Origin: Companilactobacillus mindensis DSM 14500
Lineage (GTDB): Bacteria; Bacillota; Bacilli; Lactobacillales; Lactobacillaceae
Assembly: GCF_001434275.1 (NCBI RefSeq)
Contig: NZ_AZEZ01000061.1
Coordinates: forward strand, 1 to 50,412
Length of the DNA: 50,412 nt
Direction: 5' to 3'
Each line of letters begins with the position of its first letter. The first letter of the stretch is position 1. The position numbers and the translations under genes are program-made. A model generated the notes under the pieces. It was not told where the DNA came from, made no database searches, and saw nothing but the letters and a program-made list of their open reading frames with translations. Positions 1 through 7,790 of the stretch are shown one piece after another.

Positions 1-85
1 ATTATCAAATGAATTTATATTATTTCATATGACAACCACAAAGGGATTATCGCAAATGAATTGATTGGTCCTTTTAATTTATAAA

Positions 86-1066
86 TTATTTGATTTCTGT
101 GTAGCTATCACGAACAGTAAACAATGAATCGATTGATTCGTTTGATTCTGTCATGAGAATAGCATCACCGATAAGATCAGTCACTGATAAGATCTTCAAT
201 TTATCAAATTGACATTCGTCAGGAACAACGATTGAATCTGATACTAAAACATCCATCAAGATTGAATCTTGCAATCTCTTAGCAGCGTTCTTTGAAAAGA
301 TTGGGTGCGTTGCGGCAGCAGAAACAGTTTTGGCACCAGCTGCAGAAACAGCTTTGGCACTATTAACCATTCTTGTACCTGTATCGATAAGATCATCAAC
401 GATAACACATTGTTTACCATCAACGTCACCGATAATGTCAGGAACCACATCTTCATCTTCAGTTGATCTTTGGTCAACGATAGCGATTTGTGAACCGAAT
501 ACTTCAGCTAGTGAACGAGCACGTTTAGTTGAGTTGTGGTCTGGAGCTACGAAGACGAAGTCGTCTGGATTCTTGATCTTCTTTTGGAAGTAACTAGCGA
601 AAATAGGCATTGCACGTAAGTGATCAACCGGAATATCAAAGAATCCTTGGATTTGATCAGCATGCATATCGAGTGCGATCACACGATCAACTGAACCTAA
701 TTCCAACATATTAGCAAACAACTTAGCTGAGATAGGTTCTCTTGAACGAGACTTTCTATCTGAACGAGTATATGCAAAGTATGGTAGTACACAAGTAATT
801 GTACTTGCACTAGCACGTCTCAAAGCATCGACAGCAATCATCAATTCCATGAAGTTGTCATTAACAGAATCTGAAACTGAGTGAATGATGTAGACGTCTT
901 TTCCACGAATACTTTCATTAATTTGAATGTTGATTTCACCATCACTGAAGTGTGAAACTGAAGCATCCAACAATGGAACTCCCATGTAGTCAGAAATTCT
1001 CTTAGCTAATGGTTTATTACCATTTAAAGAAAGTAAAGCAATTTTATCTAATGTATTATTAGACAT
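86..1066 (-). CDS. prs: Ribose-phosphate pyrophosphokinase (second-type Prs paralogue)
   Basis: Transfers pyrophosphate from ATP to ribose 5-phosphate, making PRPP for nucleotide, His and Trp synthesis in the cytoplasm. The 326 residues are full length for the family. The flexible catalytic loop (YTRSDRKSRSREPISAK) and the ribose-5-phosphate loop (FVAPDHNSTKRARSLA) are visible. The PRPP-binding motif reads VDDLIDTGTRM rather than the common DD-I/L-IDTAGT-I, as in the second Prs of lactobacilli and enterococci. GGAGG lies just upstream of the ATG. It follows the DUF1694 gene by 15 nt and shares its promoter. A weak imperfect hairpin lies beyond the stop at about 40-76. Enzyme family is sure; whether this is the main or an accessory PRPP synthetase cannot be told here. 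Confidence 0.93.
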   Translation of the reverse strand: MSNNTLDKIALLSLNGNKPLAKRISDYMGVPLLDASVSHFSDGEINIQINESIRGKDVYIIHSVSDSVNDNFMELMIAVDALRRASASTITCVLPYFAYTRSDRKSRSREPISAKLFANMLELGSVDRVIALDMHADQIQGFFDIPVDHLRAMPIFASYFQKKIKNPDDFVFVAPDHNSTKRARSLAEVFGSQIAIVDQRSTEDEDVVPDIIGDVDGKQCVIVDDLIDTGTRMVNSAKAVSAAGAKTVSAAATHPIFSKNAAKRLQDSILMDVLVSDSIVVPDECQFDKLKILSVTDLIGDAILMTESNESIDSLFTVRDSYTEIK

Positions 1067-1081
1067 GTTTGTCCTCCAAAA

Positions 1082-1462
1082 TTATATAAGCACTGGTCTA
1101 TCAACAGGTTTACCCTCGTTTGCGATTACCAATCCCATGTCATTGTCAGTCAATTGACGGTCTCGGTTACGCATACCCGATTGTGAAACTATTGTAAACT
1201 TATACTTTAATTTTACACTCAATCGTAGGTATTTATCCAGTATATATGAATCAATTTTTCCATTTATATAAAGATGATAATCCGGATATTTTTTCATAAC
1301 GCTTTCAACCGTTGCGACATTTGCATCGTTTTTCAGTTGGGCAACCGTCAAAGCAATCGCCACGCGTTCCGCAAAATTACCTAGAAACTTGTTCTTCTCG
1401 TCAGGTTTTAATTGTGGCTTACCGAAAATGTTTTGTTTAATATAATCCTCAACGTTAGTCAT
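1082..1462 (-). CDS. YueI-like DUF1694 family protein
   Basis: A 126-residue cytosolic protein of the DUF1694 (B. subtilis YueI) family. Recognition rests on the N-terminal pattern of a short helix, then LKPDEKNKFLGNFAERV, and the C-terminal beta strand region ending QLTDNDMGLVIAN. No signal peptide or membrane segment is visible. Biochemical function of the family is not established. It is the first gene of a two-gene unit with prs (15-nt gap), read from a promoter at 1484-1511, with a GAGGG ribosome binding site before the ATG. The pairing suggests a housekeeping role linked to nucleotide metabolism, but that is only context. Confidence 0.8.
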   Translation of the reverse strand: MTNVEDYIKQNIFGKPQLKPDEKNKFLGNFAERVAIALTVAQLKNDANVATVESVMKKYPDYHLYINGKIDSYILDKYLRLSVKLKYKFTIVSQSGMRNRDRQLTDNDMGLVIANEGKPVDRPVLI

Positions 1463-1483
1463 TTTTTACCCTCCATACGTCAT

Positions 1484-1511
1484 AGTATAGCTGAGAAATT
1501 CCTTTTGTAAA
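1484..1511 (-). promoter_or_regulatory. Sigma-A promoter of the DUF1694-prs unit
   Basis: Read on the minus strand: TTTACA (1506-1511), 16-nt spacer, TATACT (1484-1489). A perfect dyad CCTTTTGTAAAAGG (1501-1514) overlaps the -35 box and sits between this promoter and the divergent promoter of the next gene, so it could be an operator. Confidence 0.6.
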
Positions 1512-1582
1512 AGGATGATAAATCTACCTTTATCTAGGCTGACAAATGTATAATGGGGATAAATAGAAAGGATGTGTTACTT

Positions 1583-1822
1583 ATGGACGAAATGGTATTT
1601 TTTAATCCCGGCGATGCAATTGCCAACTCAAAAGATTATGGCGAGGCTGTCCGTGGAGCACAAATCTACAAAGCCAAAGATCCCTATGAATCATCCCTCG
1701 TTGTCGCTCAAGATGTCGCTGACAACAAGAGCTTTGCTGTTTACTTTGCTAAAGACGAAAAGAAAGATATTAAAGATACTGACACAGGTGTTGTGCAATA
1801 TCATTTGAAAAAGAAAATTTAA
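1583..1822 (+). CDS. Small conserved protein of unknown function (79 aa)
   Basis: A short acidic/basic soluble protein beginning MDEMVFFNPG and ending YHLKKKI. The ATG at 1583 is preferred over the in-frame ATG at 1553, because the earlier ATG lies inside a clear -10 box (TATAAT, 1549-1554) and a ribosome binding site (GAAAGG, about 1566-1571) stands about 11 nt before 1583. I do not recognise a named family. It is transcribed alone, divergent from the DUF1694-prs unit and closed by a strong terminator. A monocistronic small gene with a strong promoter fits a stress or housekeeping protein, but nothing in the sequence proves that. Confidence 0.65.
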   Translation: MDEMVFFNPGDAIANSKDYGEAVRGAQIYKAKDPYESSLVVAQDVADNKSFAVYFAKDEKKDIKDTDTGVVQYHLKKKI

Positions 1823-1833
1823 TTATCAAATTA

Positions 1834-1883
1834 AAAAGTGCTTCAAGCAGCTGACTTTAATCAATTGCTTGAAGCACTTTTTT
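1834..1883. terminator. Bidirectional rho-independent terminator
   Basis: A 14-bp stem (AAGTGCTTCAAGCA at 1836-1849 with its complement at 1866-1879) has A and T runs on either side. It lies between convergent genes ending at 1822 and 1907. Confidence 0.85.
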
Positions 1884-1906
1884 GGTTACAAAGAATCAAG
1901 AATAAA

Positions 1907-2572
1907 TTATTCGTTAATATAATCCAACAATTTATACAAAGTATTCCGATTATCATCAGAAACCTTTTCCTTCAAAATATCATCAGCTGTTTGATTCAAA
2001 ACTGAACCTTTAATATAAGGAAAATCATTTACGACCATTTCGCGGACATTATCATCTTTTGGTTCCAAATGAAATTGCAAACCAACCATCCGATGATTCA
2101 TGATGAAGCCTTGATTTTCCACAGCATCACTGGAGAACAACAACTGTGCTTCCTTTGGTATCTCAAACATCTCTTCGTGCCAGTGCAAGACTCGTAACTC
2201 TTCGGGAATCTCTAAATATTTCACATCCCGGCGATAAACTGGTGCCCACCCAACCTCTTTGGCGGGAGCTTTAGTAACTTGATAACCTAAAGTCTTAACA
2301 ATCTGTTGTGCACCGTAGCAAACTCCAAAAATAGGCTTATCTTGAGCAATCAATTCTTGAATTAAAACTCGTTCTTGCTTGATCCACTCAAGTTCGTCAT
2401 TGGGACTCATCGGACCACCAAGAATCACTAACATGTCAGTGTCGCTTGCCTTTGGTAAATGTCCAAATTGATAGGGATGGTAAATATACATTTCGTGGCC
2501 ATGCTTTTGTGACCAATCTTGAATCATCCCTGGGCCTTCATTTGGCGTGTGTTGTAAAACGTTAATTCGCAT
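1907..2572 (-). CDS. Class I glutamine amidotransferase (GMP synthase-like domain)
   Basis: A free-standing type 1 glutamine amidotransferase domain that releases ammonia from glutamine or acts on a related gamma-glutamyl substrate. With the start at 2572 the protein has 221 residues and a complete catalytic triad: Cys85 in GVCYGAQ, His168 and Glu170 in LQFHLEP. The oxyanion-loop motif ILGGPMSPND is present. A longer frame reaches 2623, but GAAAGGA stands at the right distance before ATG 2572 and the family begins with the MRINVLQHT strand, so I use that start. No synthetase domain is fused or adjacent, so the ammonia acceptor is unknown. Monocistronic. Confidence 0.88.
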   Translation of the reverse strand: MRINVLQHTPNEGPGMIQDWSQKHGHEMYIYHPYQFGHLPKASDTDMLVILGGPMSPNDELEWIKQERVLIQELIAQDKPIFGVCYGAQQIVKTLGYQVTKAPAKEVGWAPVYRRDVKYLEIPEELRVLHWHEEMFEIPKEAQLLFSSDAVENQGFIMNHRMVGLQFHLEPKDDNVREMVVNDFPYIKGSVLNQTADDILKEKVSDDNRNTLYKLLDYINE

Positions 2573-2769
2573 CGGAATTCCTTTCACATCAACGGCAATG
2601 TTTGAAATGGGTATCGCCTGCATTTACCCAAGATGAATTTATTATAGCACGGTCAGCCCTTTGTGTTTGAAGCTTCCCATATGCCATATTATGACGAGAA
2701 ACTATTTATAATAGAGTTATAAAGCAATTAAGAGTTTTACCAAATTAAAAAATAAGGGAGAAATTTCTC

Positions 2770-3663
2770 ATGACAAACTTAAATGATATCCTACACCAAT
2801 TGAACAGTATTAACGCTGATTTTTCTAACGACTCTGACAATCACTACACACTTGCTGATTTCTCATCATTCTTCTACAATGTAACGTCTTTACCTGACGT
2901 TAAACAAATCATTGCTGACTTTGATGCTGCTGACGAAAAAATTCTTCCTACTTCACTTATCAATAAATATCTCGTTGATCCTGCTTTTAATCAAGAAATC
3001 ATTGCAAAAAATCCTGCTACCAATCGTCAAGTCATGACTGTCGGTCTAAATGTAGCTGTTCGCAATGGTGTCAAAAAAATAGGAAAATACAATAATTCCC
3101 ACGATAAAATAAACATTACTAACACTCTACGTATGAATATTTTAATGAATGACCCTCGTTTCCGCGGGTGTTATATGACTGACCTAATCAAATTGGTCAA
3201 AGATAGCAATTCCGATAATATTAACCATGATTTTTTCATCACTCATAAAAAATTAGGCTTTGGAACTGATGCGACTGACGAACAACGTGCTAAACAATAT
3301 ATGAAATGGGACCAGGCCAATGTTGATAATCCTAAAAAGCCAACCTACAAAACACTTCGTTTCCCTGATATGAACGCTGCTCTTAAAAAGGTTCGCGAAA
3401 ATCGTATTATTTTTAACAAATCCATCGAACTTTTCATTGCCGAATGCAATATTATCAAACCTGAACGTCTCGTTGTCTTCGGTGATTCTGCCTTCACTGC
3501 TCTTCATTTATTGAAAAATATCCCTGCAATCCAAGCTAATCCTGCAATCATTAAACTAATTGATGAAAGTATTCACGCTCCTCACTATTCTTCAATCAAT
3601 GACTTTGAAAAATGGTGTAAAACCGAACCACAAAAATTGACTGCTGCACTTGATAATGAATAA
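2770..3663 (+). CDS. Uncharacterised protein, possibly uracil-DNA glycosylase fold
   Basis: A 297-residue soluble protein with no signal peptide. Two features recall the uracil-DNA glycosylase superfamily: FRGCYMTDLIK (131-141), resembling a substrate-pocket motif, and an edge strand plus loop PERLVVFGDSAFTAL (231-244) followed by IHAPHYSS (268-275) in place of the usual HPS motif. The N-terminal 120 residues have no recognisable domain. The start is supported by AAGGGAG 9 nt upstream, and TATAAT (2707-2712) is a possible -10 box. It stands alone between two terminators. The fold assignment is a reading by eye and uncertain; the gene itself is solid. Confidence 0.7.
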   Translation: MTNLNDILHQLNSINADFSNDSDNHYTLADFSSFFYNVTSLPDVKQIIADFDAADEKILPTSLINKYLVDPAFNQEIIAKNPATNRQVMTVGLNVAVRNGVKKIGKYNNSHDKINITNTLRMNILMNDPRFRGCYMTDLIKLVKDSNSDNINHDFFITHKKLGFGTDATDEQRAKQYMKWDQANVDNPKKPTYKTLRFPDMNAALKKVRENRIIFNKSIELFIAECNIIKPERLVVFGDSAFTALHLLKNIPAIQANPAIIKLIDESIHAPHYSSINDFEKWCKTEPQKLTAALDNE

Positions 3664-3666
3664 TGC

Positions 3667-3707
3667 AAAAAGGTTCAACAAAATTTTGAGTTTTGTTGAA
3701 CCTTTTT
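3667..3707. terminator. Bidirectional rho-independent terminator
   Basis: A perfect 17-bp stem (AAAAAGGTTCAACAAAA at 3667-3683 with its complement at 3691-3707) closes a 7-nt loop. It separates the convergent genes ending at 3663 and 3706 and even covers the last bases of the latter. Confidence 0.9.
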
Positions 3708-4506
3708 ATTTGATCAAATACTCCAACCACAAGTCCTCTGAACCACCACAGTTAACCAAAGCCTTGTCAGTATTCATTTGCCACATATCTGATGACGATT
3801 CCAAATCATTCTTTTCAGCATACTTTGCCAATTCATCTAATCCCCGGCAGACACCCGCAGTACTGTTGTCCACTCTAACTAGCAAATAAGTTCCCGCGGC
3901 TTTTTCAATTTTGGGCATAGCTTTACCAGAGTTGTTCGTTGATGACTCTTTAACGACTCTAAAAGATGCATCGGCATATTTTTTTGATGATGCTTCCGGC
4001 AAATCAGTCAAAAAGCCCGATTGGTTGCCATCCATCAAGGCTAATTTGTCCAATTGTTGATAAAATTCCGCAAATAATTGAGCAATTTCTTCTTCTGTAC
4101 ACGATACCGATTCACGCGAACACCAGAAAGTTAATTTGGGCCGCTTGGCAACTATCGGTTGATAGGGTTCTGCTGTCAATTCCGATCCTTCTGAAACCTT
4201 TCGGGAGACGATCGATTGGATCCTTGCTAATTCATCCATTTTTTTGTCAATCGTTGTTTGGACATTTACCAATTCGTCCATCACTTTATTGTTTGGTTTA
4301 TCTTGCAAACTTTTGATTTTTTCCAACGACAAACCCAGATTCTTCATCGCCAAAATAAATAACAAATCATATAACTGGTCATAATCGTAATATCGATAGC
4401 CGGCATCACTGCGTTTCTTAGGTTGAAAAACTCCTTGTTCATCGTAAAAAATCAAAGTTCTTCTAGTCGTGTTCGCTAATTTTGCCATTTCACTGATTTT
4501 TATCAT
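3706..4506 (-). CDS. MerR family transcriptional regulator with C-terminal effector domain
   Basis: The N-terminal winged helix-turn-helix is typical of MerR: MIKISEMAKLANTTRRTLIFYDEQG, then a wing ending GYRYYDYDQL, followed by a dimerisation helix (about 75-115). Residues about 120-265 form a larger domain compatible with a GyrI-like small-molecule-binding module, including TYLLVRVDN and a final LWLEYLIK. The ATG at 4506 is chosen because GAGGAA lies just upstream; a GTG four codons earlier also exists. It is divergent from the beta-helix gene at 4628 with only 121 bp between them, the usual layout for a MerR regulator and its target. The inducing ligand is not predictable. Confidence 0.88.
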   Translation of the reverse strand: MIKISEMAKLANTTRRTLIFYDEQGVFQPKKRSDAGYRYYDYDQLYDLLFILAMKNLGLSLEKIKSLQDKPNNKVMDELVNVQTTIDKKMDELARIQSIVSRKVSEGSELTAEPYQPIVAKRPKLTFWCSRESVSCTEEEIAQLFAEFYQQLDKLALMDGNQSGFLTDLPEASSKKYADASFRVVKESSTNNSGKAMPKIEKAAGTYLLVRVDNSTAGVCRGLDELAKYAEKNDLESSSDMWQMNTDKALVNCGGSEDLWLEYLIK

Positions 4507-4567
4507 AATATTCCTCACTAAAATAAATTATATGCTAAAAGTCATTTCAGTAACACAGCCGTTATAT

Positions 4568-4598
4568 GACGCATAGTGTCTTAATGTAGTGAGATAAT
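4568..4598 (+). promoter_or_regulatory. Possible MerR-controlled promoter of the beta-helix gene
   Basis: A near-perfect dyad GACGCATAGTGTC (4568-4580) precedes a -10-like GATAAT (4593-4598). No good -35 box at 17 bp is visible, as expected if a MerR activator works at an elongated spacer. Suggestive only. Confidence 0.3.
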
Positions 4599-4627
4599 AT
4601 ACTTATCAAAGAATTGGAGGTAATTCT

Positions 4628-5428
4628 ATGACACTAATCAAGGTCAATACTGATAAACAATTATTCAACGCCGTTAAAAATTCTGCTACTAACGATATTA
4701 TCGAACTAGAATCTGACTCATATTTCACTGATTCTCCCGCAACTTTACCCATAACCCACAGTCTGACTATTACCGGCCGCTCTCCTAAGGCCAAATCTAC
4801 TATCAATGCCACTTTCATAATCGGTAGCAAGCCAACCAATCAAACAATTCTCATCCTCAAAAATTTATCAGTCGACTTCACAGGCGATAATATAACAACC
4901 ATTGCCCTCTACGATAATTCTCAACTATACTGCCACAACGTCATCGTCAGTGCCAACAACGATAGTAAATTTGATACGATCTATTGTCGTGATTCCGCCA
5001 TTTCGCTAGACAATTCCGTCGTACTTACTAATGAATATAACTCCGTCGGCATGTCGCTTGAAAACAGTCAAATGACGGCCGTAAATTCGGACTTCAATAC
5101 CTTAGGTCTCAAAAATTCAACCGTTTATCTCAAAGATTGCCTAGTCAATGAATACGTCGGCGTGCTGAACAAATCGAGCCTATCTTTCAGTGGTCTGGCC
5201 ATCGACTCTCGTTCAACTGAAAATATCAGTGACCTTTATGTCGAAGATGAATCCGATCTCCGTGGCAACGACCTATCCTTCACTGCTCCCAATCCTTCAA
5301 TCAGTATTACCAACAGTAATTTTGATAACGTCAACTTTCTTTCCGACATCAACAAAATCGATTGGTTTTACGATGATGATTCCAAAGTCCTTGCCAATGG
5401 GCAAGAACCACGCAACAGTAATATTTAA
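4628..5428 (+). CDS. Cytosolic right-handed parallel beta-helix protein
   Basis: A 266-residue protein whose whole length is short beta-strand repeats rich in Asn, Ser, Asp and Thr (for example LKNSTVYLKDC, NSDFNTLGLKN, SITNSNFDNVNF). The N-terminal part is like the start of pectate-lyase-type beta-helices (LFNAVKNSATNDIIELES, then SLTITG). There is no signal peptide, so it should be cytosolic, unlike most pectate-lyase-fold proteins. No catalytic Asp/Lys/Arg set could be recognised. GGAGG is well placed before the ATG. Divergent from the MerR gene, which may control it. Substrate unknown. Confidence 0.75.
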   Translation: MTLIKVNTDKQLFNAVKNSATNDIIELESDSYFTDSPATLPITHSLTITGRSPKAKSTINATFIIGSKPTNQTILILKNLSVDFTGDNITTIALYDNSQLYCHNVIVSANNDSKFDTIYCRDSAISLDNSVVLTNEYNSVGMSLENSQMTAVNSDFNTLGLKNSTVYLKDCLVNEYVGVLNKSSLSFSGLAIDSRSTENISDLYVEDESDLRGNDLSFTAPNPSISITNSNFDNVNFLSDINKIDWFYDDDSKVLANGQEPRNSNI

Positions 5429-5452
5429 AACGAAAATAAATTTATCCCGAAA

Positions 5453-5529
5453 AAATAGATCATCCAGTTTTTTGGATGGTCTATTAGTGTATCTAAACAA
5501 TTGTATGTATCCAAAGTTCAGAAAGAACC
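5453..5529 (+). repeat. MITE terminal segment (outer arm with terminal repeat)
   Basis: A palindrome (GATCATCCAG to TTGGATGGTC) followed by TCTAAACAATTGTATGTATC and CAAAGTTCAGAAAGAACC. It is clearly homologous to the right end of the complete element at 46155-46233. The terminal repeat here faces the core copy at 5619, unlike in the complete element, so the copy is rearranged or truncated. The hairpin may also terminate the beta-helix gene. Confidence 0.65.
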
Positions 5530-5618
5530 CAACATTCCCTATTTTTTCATAATTTACGAAATATAATTAAAATTCAAATATCTTTAGCATTACTACTATG
5601 AAAATAAGAAAAAGTCAT

Positions 5619-5787
5619 TAGTCTGGAATAAAATTCTGGTGGATGCTCAGCCGTGGTAGTCCCTTAGCTGGCGTACTCTGCCAGGTTAGAGACAGACAAG
5701 CTTAAAGACAATTCATAGAATTGGCTCTAAGTTGCTCTCACAGTATTCCAAATCCACCAGAATTTCATGGAAGACGGCAAATTAAAC
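5619..5787 (+). repeat. MITE core, copy A
   Basis: Begins TAGTCTGGAATAAAATTCTG and ends CATGGAAGACGGCAAATTAA. An outer stem (ATTCTGGTGGAT with ATCCACCAGAAT) encloses two inner hairpins. The same core recurs near 16479, 17787, 23953 and, inverted, at 45903. AT-rich flank from about 5562 is also shared with other copies. It ends 20 bp before the stop of the dehydrogenase gene. Here the first inner stem carries a change (GTCCCTTAGC) and the 3' end has lost the usual CAGTGAAC. Confidence 0.85.
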
Positions 5788-5806
5788 ATTTCCCTATTCT
5801 GACTTT

Positions 5807-6757
5807 CTAATCAGTTGTAACAATAACTTGGCCTATTGGACGATCATGTTGCATGATATATTCCTGTGCTTCCCTGATTTCATCCAACTTGAACACCTTA
5901 GAAATAGGAATCGTCAAATTATTATCTTTGATCAAATCAAACATTTCCGTAATGATTTCATTACTGATATCAACCCCATCAAAGGCAGTGATATATTTGC
6001 CACCAATATTTTCGAATGGATCGAAGTTTTCCCAGATCCACTTACCAGAAAGCAAACCAACTGTTGTGTAATAGCCGCCACGAGTGACATGTGCCAACGA
6101 ATCACTGATCACCGGAGCTCCCACCATATCGAGAAATCCATCATAAGTTTTATCCGTTTGCAATTTGCCGTCTTTATCAATAACGACATCAGTGGCACCC
6201 ATATCCAACAACATTTGACGACGCTCTTCACGACGAGTGGTTGAAGTTACTTTGATACCCAGCGCATTAGCTAAAACCAATGCAGCCATGCCGACGCCAG
6301 TAGTTCCACCACGAACTAACAACGTTTGACCAGCTTGCAGTTTAGTCGTCTTCAAAGCACCAAAGGCGGTATAGAAGGTTTCCGGATAGTTGGCAAATTC
6401 AACCCACGAACCATCATAGTCAACGGGACGAATAATTTCATCAGGTACTAAGGCATATTGTTGTTCACTACCATCGAATTCGCGGCCAAAACCACCATTG
6501 ACGATCAAAACTCTTTGACCCTTAGCGAGTTTGCTATTCTTTGATGGTTGATAAACTTCGCCGACACCTTCAACTCCGATGACTCTTGGGAATTTAACTG
6601 AAGGAGAACCACCCTCACGAGTTAAAACTTCATAACGGTGAACGGCAAAAGCCTTGATGTGAATAACGGTTTGGTCGTCAGTTGCCTCAGGAATTGGACG
6701 ATCAACGATTTCTAAAACTTCTGGACCACCAGTGTGACTAATTACAACTGCTTTCAT
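5807..6757 (-). CDS. Zinc-independent alcohol dehydrogenase / quinone oxidoreductase-like protein
   Basis: A 316-residue medium-chain dehydrogenase/reductase using NAD(P)H, of the quinone oxidoreductase branch. The GroES-like N-terminal domain starts MKAVVISHTGGPEVLEI and contains FPRVIGVEGVGEV; the Rossmann domain has LLVRGGTTGVGMAALVLANALG. The Cys/His ligands of catalytic and structural zinc are absent, consistent with a zinc-independent enzyme. C-terminal signature DEIREAQEYIMQHDRPIGQVIV. GAGGAG precedes the ATG. Monocistronic. Natural substrate (quinone, enone or aldehyde) is not determinable. Confidence 0.88.
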   Translation of the reverse strand: MKAVVISHTGGPEVLEIVDRPIPEATDDQTVIHIKAFAVHRYEVLTREGGSPSVKFPRVIGVEGVGEVYQPSKNSKLAKGQRVLIVNGGFGREFDGSEQQYALVPDEIIRPVDYDGSWVEFANYPETFYTAFGALKTTKLQAGQTLLVRGGTTGVGMAALVLANALGIKVTSTTRREERRQMLLDMGATDVVIDKDGKLQTDKTYDGFLDMVGAPVISDSLAHVTRGGYYTTVGLLSGKWIWENFDPFENIGGKYITAFDGVDISNEIITEMFDLIKDNNLTIPISKVFKLDEIREAQEYIMQHDRPIGQVIVTTD

Positions 6758-6917
6758 ATATCTCCTCTGTATTTAATTATTTATATTGATCTTAACAATT
6801 GAATACTATAAACCGTCCCGTTACGTTACAGTCAATGGATATTTTTCAAAAAACTTCGTGAAAGCACTCGATGCCCCTTAAATGGTATTCTAAAGGTGCT
6901 GAAGAATTGCAGACCAC

Positions 6918-6943
6918 AAAAAAAGCCCAGCATTCAGCTAGAC
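6918..6943 (-). terminator. Rho-independent terminator of the glycosyltransferase gene
   Basis: On the minus strand, GTCTAGC-TGAAT-GCTGGGC (7 bp with two G-U pairs) is followed by a run of seven T. It lies 20 bp past the stop at 6964. Confidence 0.65.
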
Positions 6944-6963
6944 TTACCCACTATCAATATATA

Positions 6964-7725
6964 TCAAATCTGATTTTTTTCATTTCGAGTACTGTCTCGA
7001 ATTGTTTTATAAACTTTCATTCTAGCAACTCCGACATCGCGGACATTCTCTACGGCAAATTTCTGAGTAATACTGCCTTTTCTAGAAATATAATGATACA
7101 AAGGTACATTATCCAAGTAAAATTTACGTGCTACGGTCGCATATTCAACGTTGAAAACTTGATCTTCCATCAAGTCCAAGTCGGTTGCAAATGCCAACTG
7201 GTTTTCTTCGATAATTGATCGAATATAAGCTTTGTTCCACGTGTAACCCATCACTGTGCCAGTCATTTTGATGATTTGTTTGATCACTTCATCACGACCA
7301 ACGATTTCTGTTTGACGTTTGGCAATCTTATTCTTGACCTTGCCGTTTTCGTTCTCATTAAAGAAACCGCAAGTGACCATATCAACATCTTCATTGTTAA
7401 AAATCGTTAAAAAATGATCCACATAGTCAGGTTCCACACGGTCATCGCCATCAATGAATGTTATTAATTCACCATCGGCATGCTTCAAACCAGTATTTCT
7501 AGCAGCTGAAACGCCTTGATTTTCGGAGTGACAAATAACAGAAATCCAATCATAGTCCTTTTCATAAGAACGGGTTATCTTCTGAGTTTGATCTGTAGAG
7601 CAATCGTCCACAATAATTAGATTGAAATCTTGATTAGTTTGAGCAATCACTGAATCAATCGTGCTGGAAATATAATCAGCTACATTATAAGCTGTCATAA
7701 TAATTGAAAGTTTATTCTTCACCAT
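6964..7725 (-). CDS. Family 2 glycosyltransferase
   Basis: A GT-A fold inverting glycosyltransferase using a nucleotide sugar. Signatures: LSIIMTAYNVADYISSTIDS at the N-terminus, LIIVDDCSTDQT (nucleotide binding), QGVSAARNTGLKHADGELI, and the metal-binding DGDD. The 253-residue protein is short for the group that often has about 320 residues, but its C-terminus looks complete and no transmembrane segment is present. Start ATG has AAGGTG upstream. It is not next to other polysaccharide genes; the acceptor could be a teichoic acid, glycolipid or surface glycan. Confidence 0.88.
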   Translation of the reverse strand: MVKNKLSIIMTAYNVADYISSTIDSVIAQTNQDFNLIIVDDCSTDQTQKITRSYEKDYDWISVICHSENQGVSAARNTGLKHADGELITFIDGDDRVEPDYVDHFLTIFNNEDVDMVTCGFFNENENGKVKNKIAKRQTEIVGRDEVIKQIIKMTGTVMGYTWNKAYIRSIIEENQLAFATDLDLMEDQVFNVEYATVARKFYLDNVPLYHYISRKGSITQKFAVENVRDVGVARMKVYKTIRDSTRNEKNQI

Positions 7726-7790
7726 AAATCACCTTATTATTATTTTACTTCTAATGACCTAAAATACGCAACGACTCGGGGAGGAGAAAA

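Noticed and set aside
1-85. Terminator of prs
   Set aside because: Only an imperfect stem (about 40-76) with a weak T run can be drawn; not strong enough to list.
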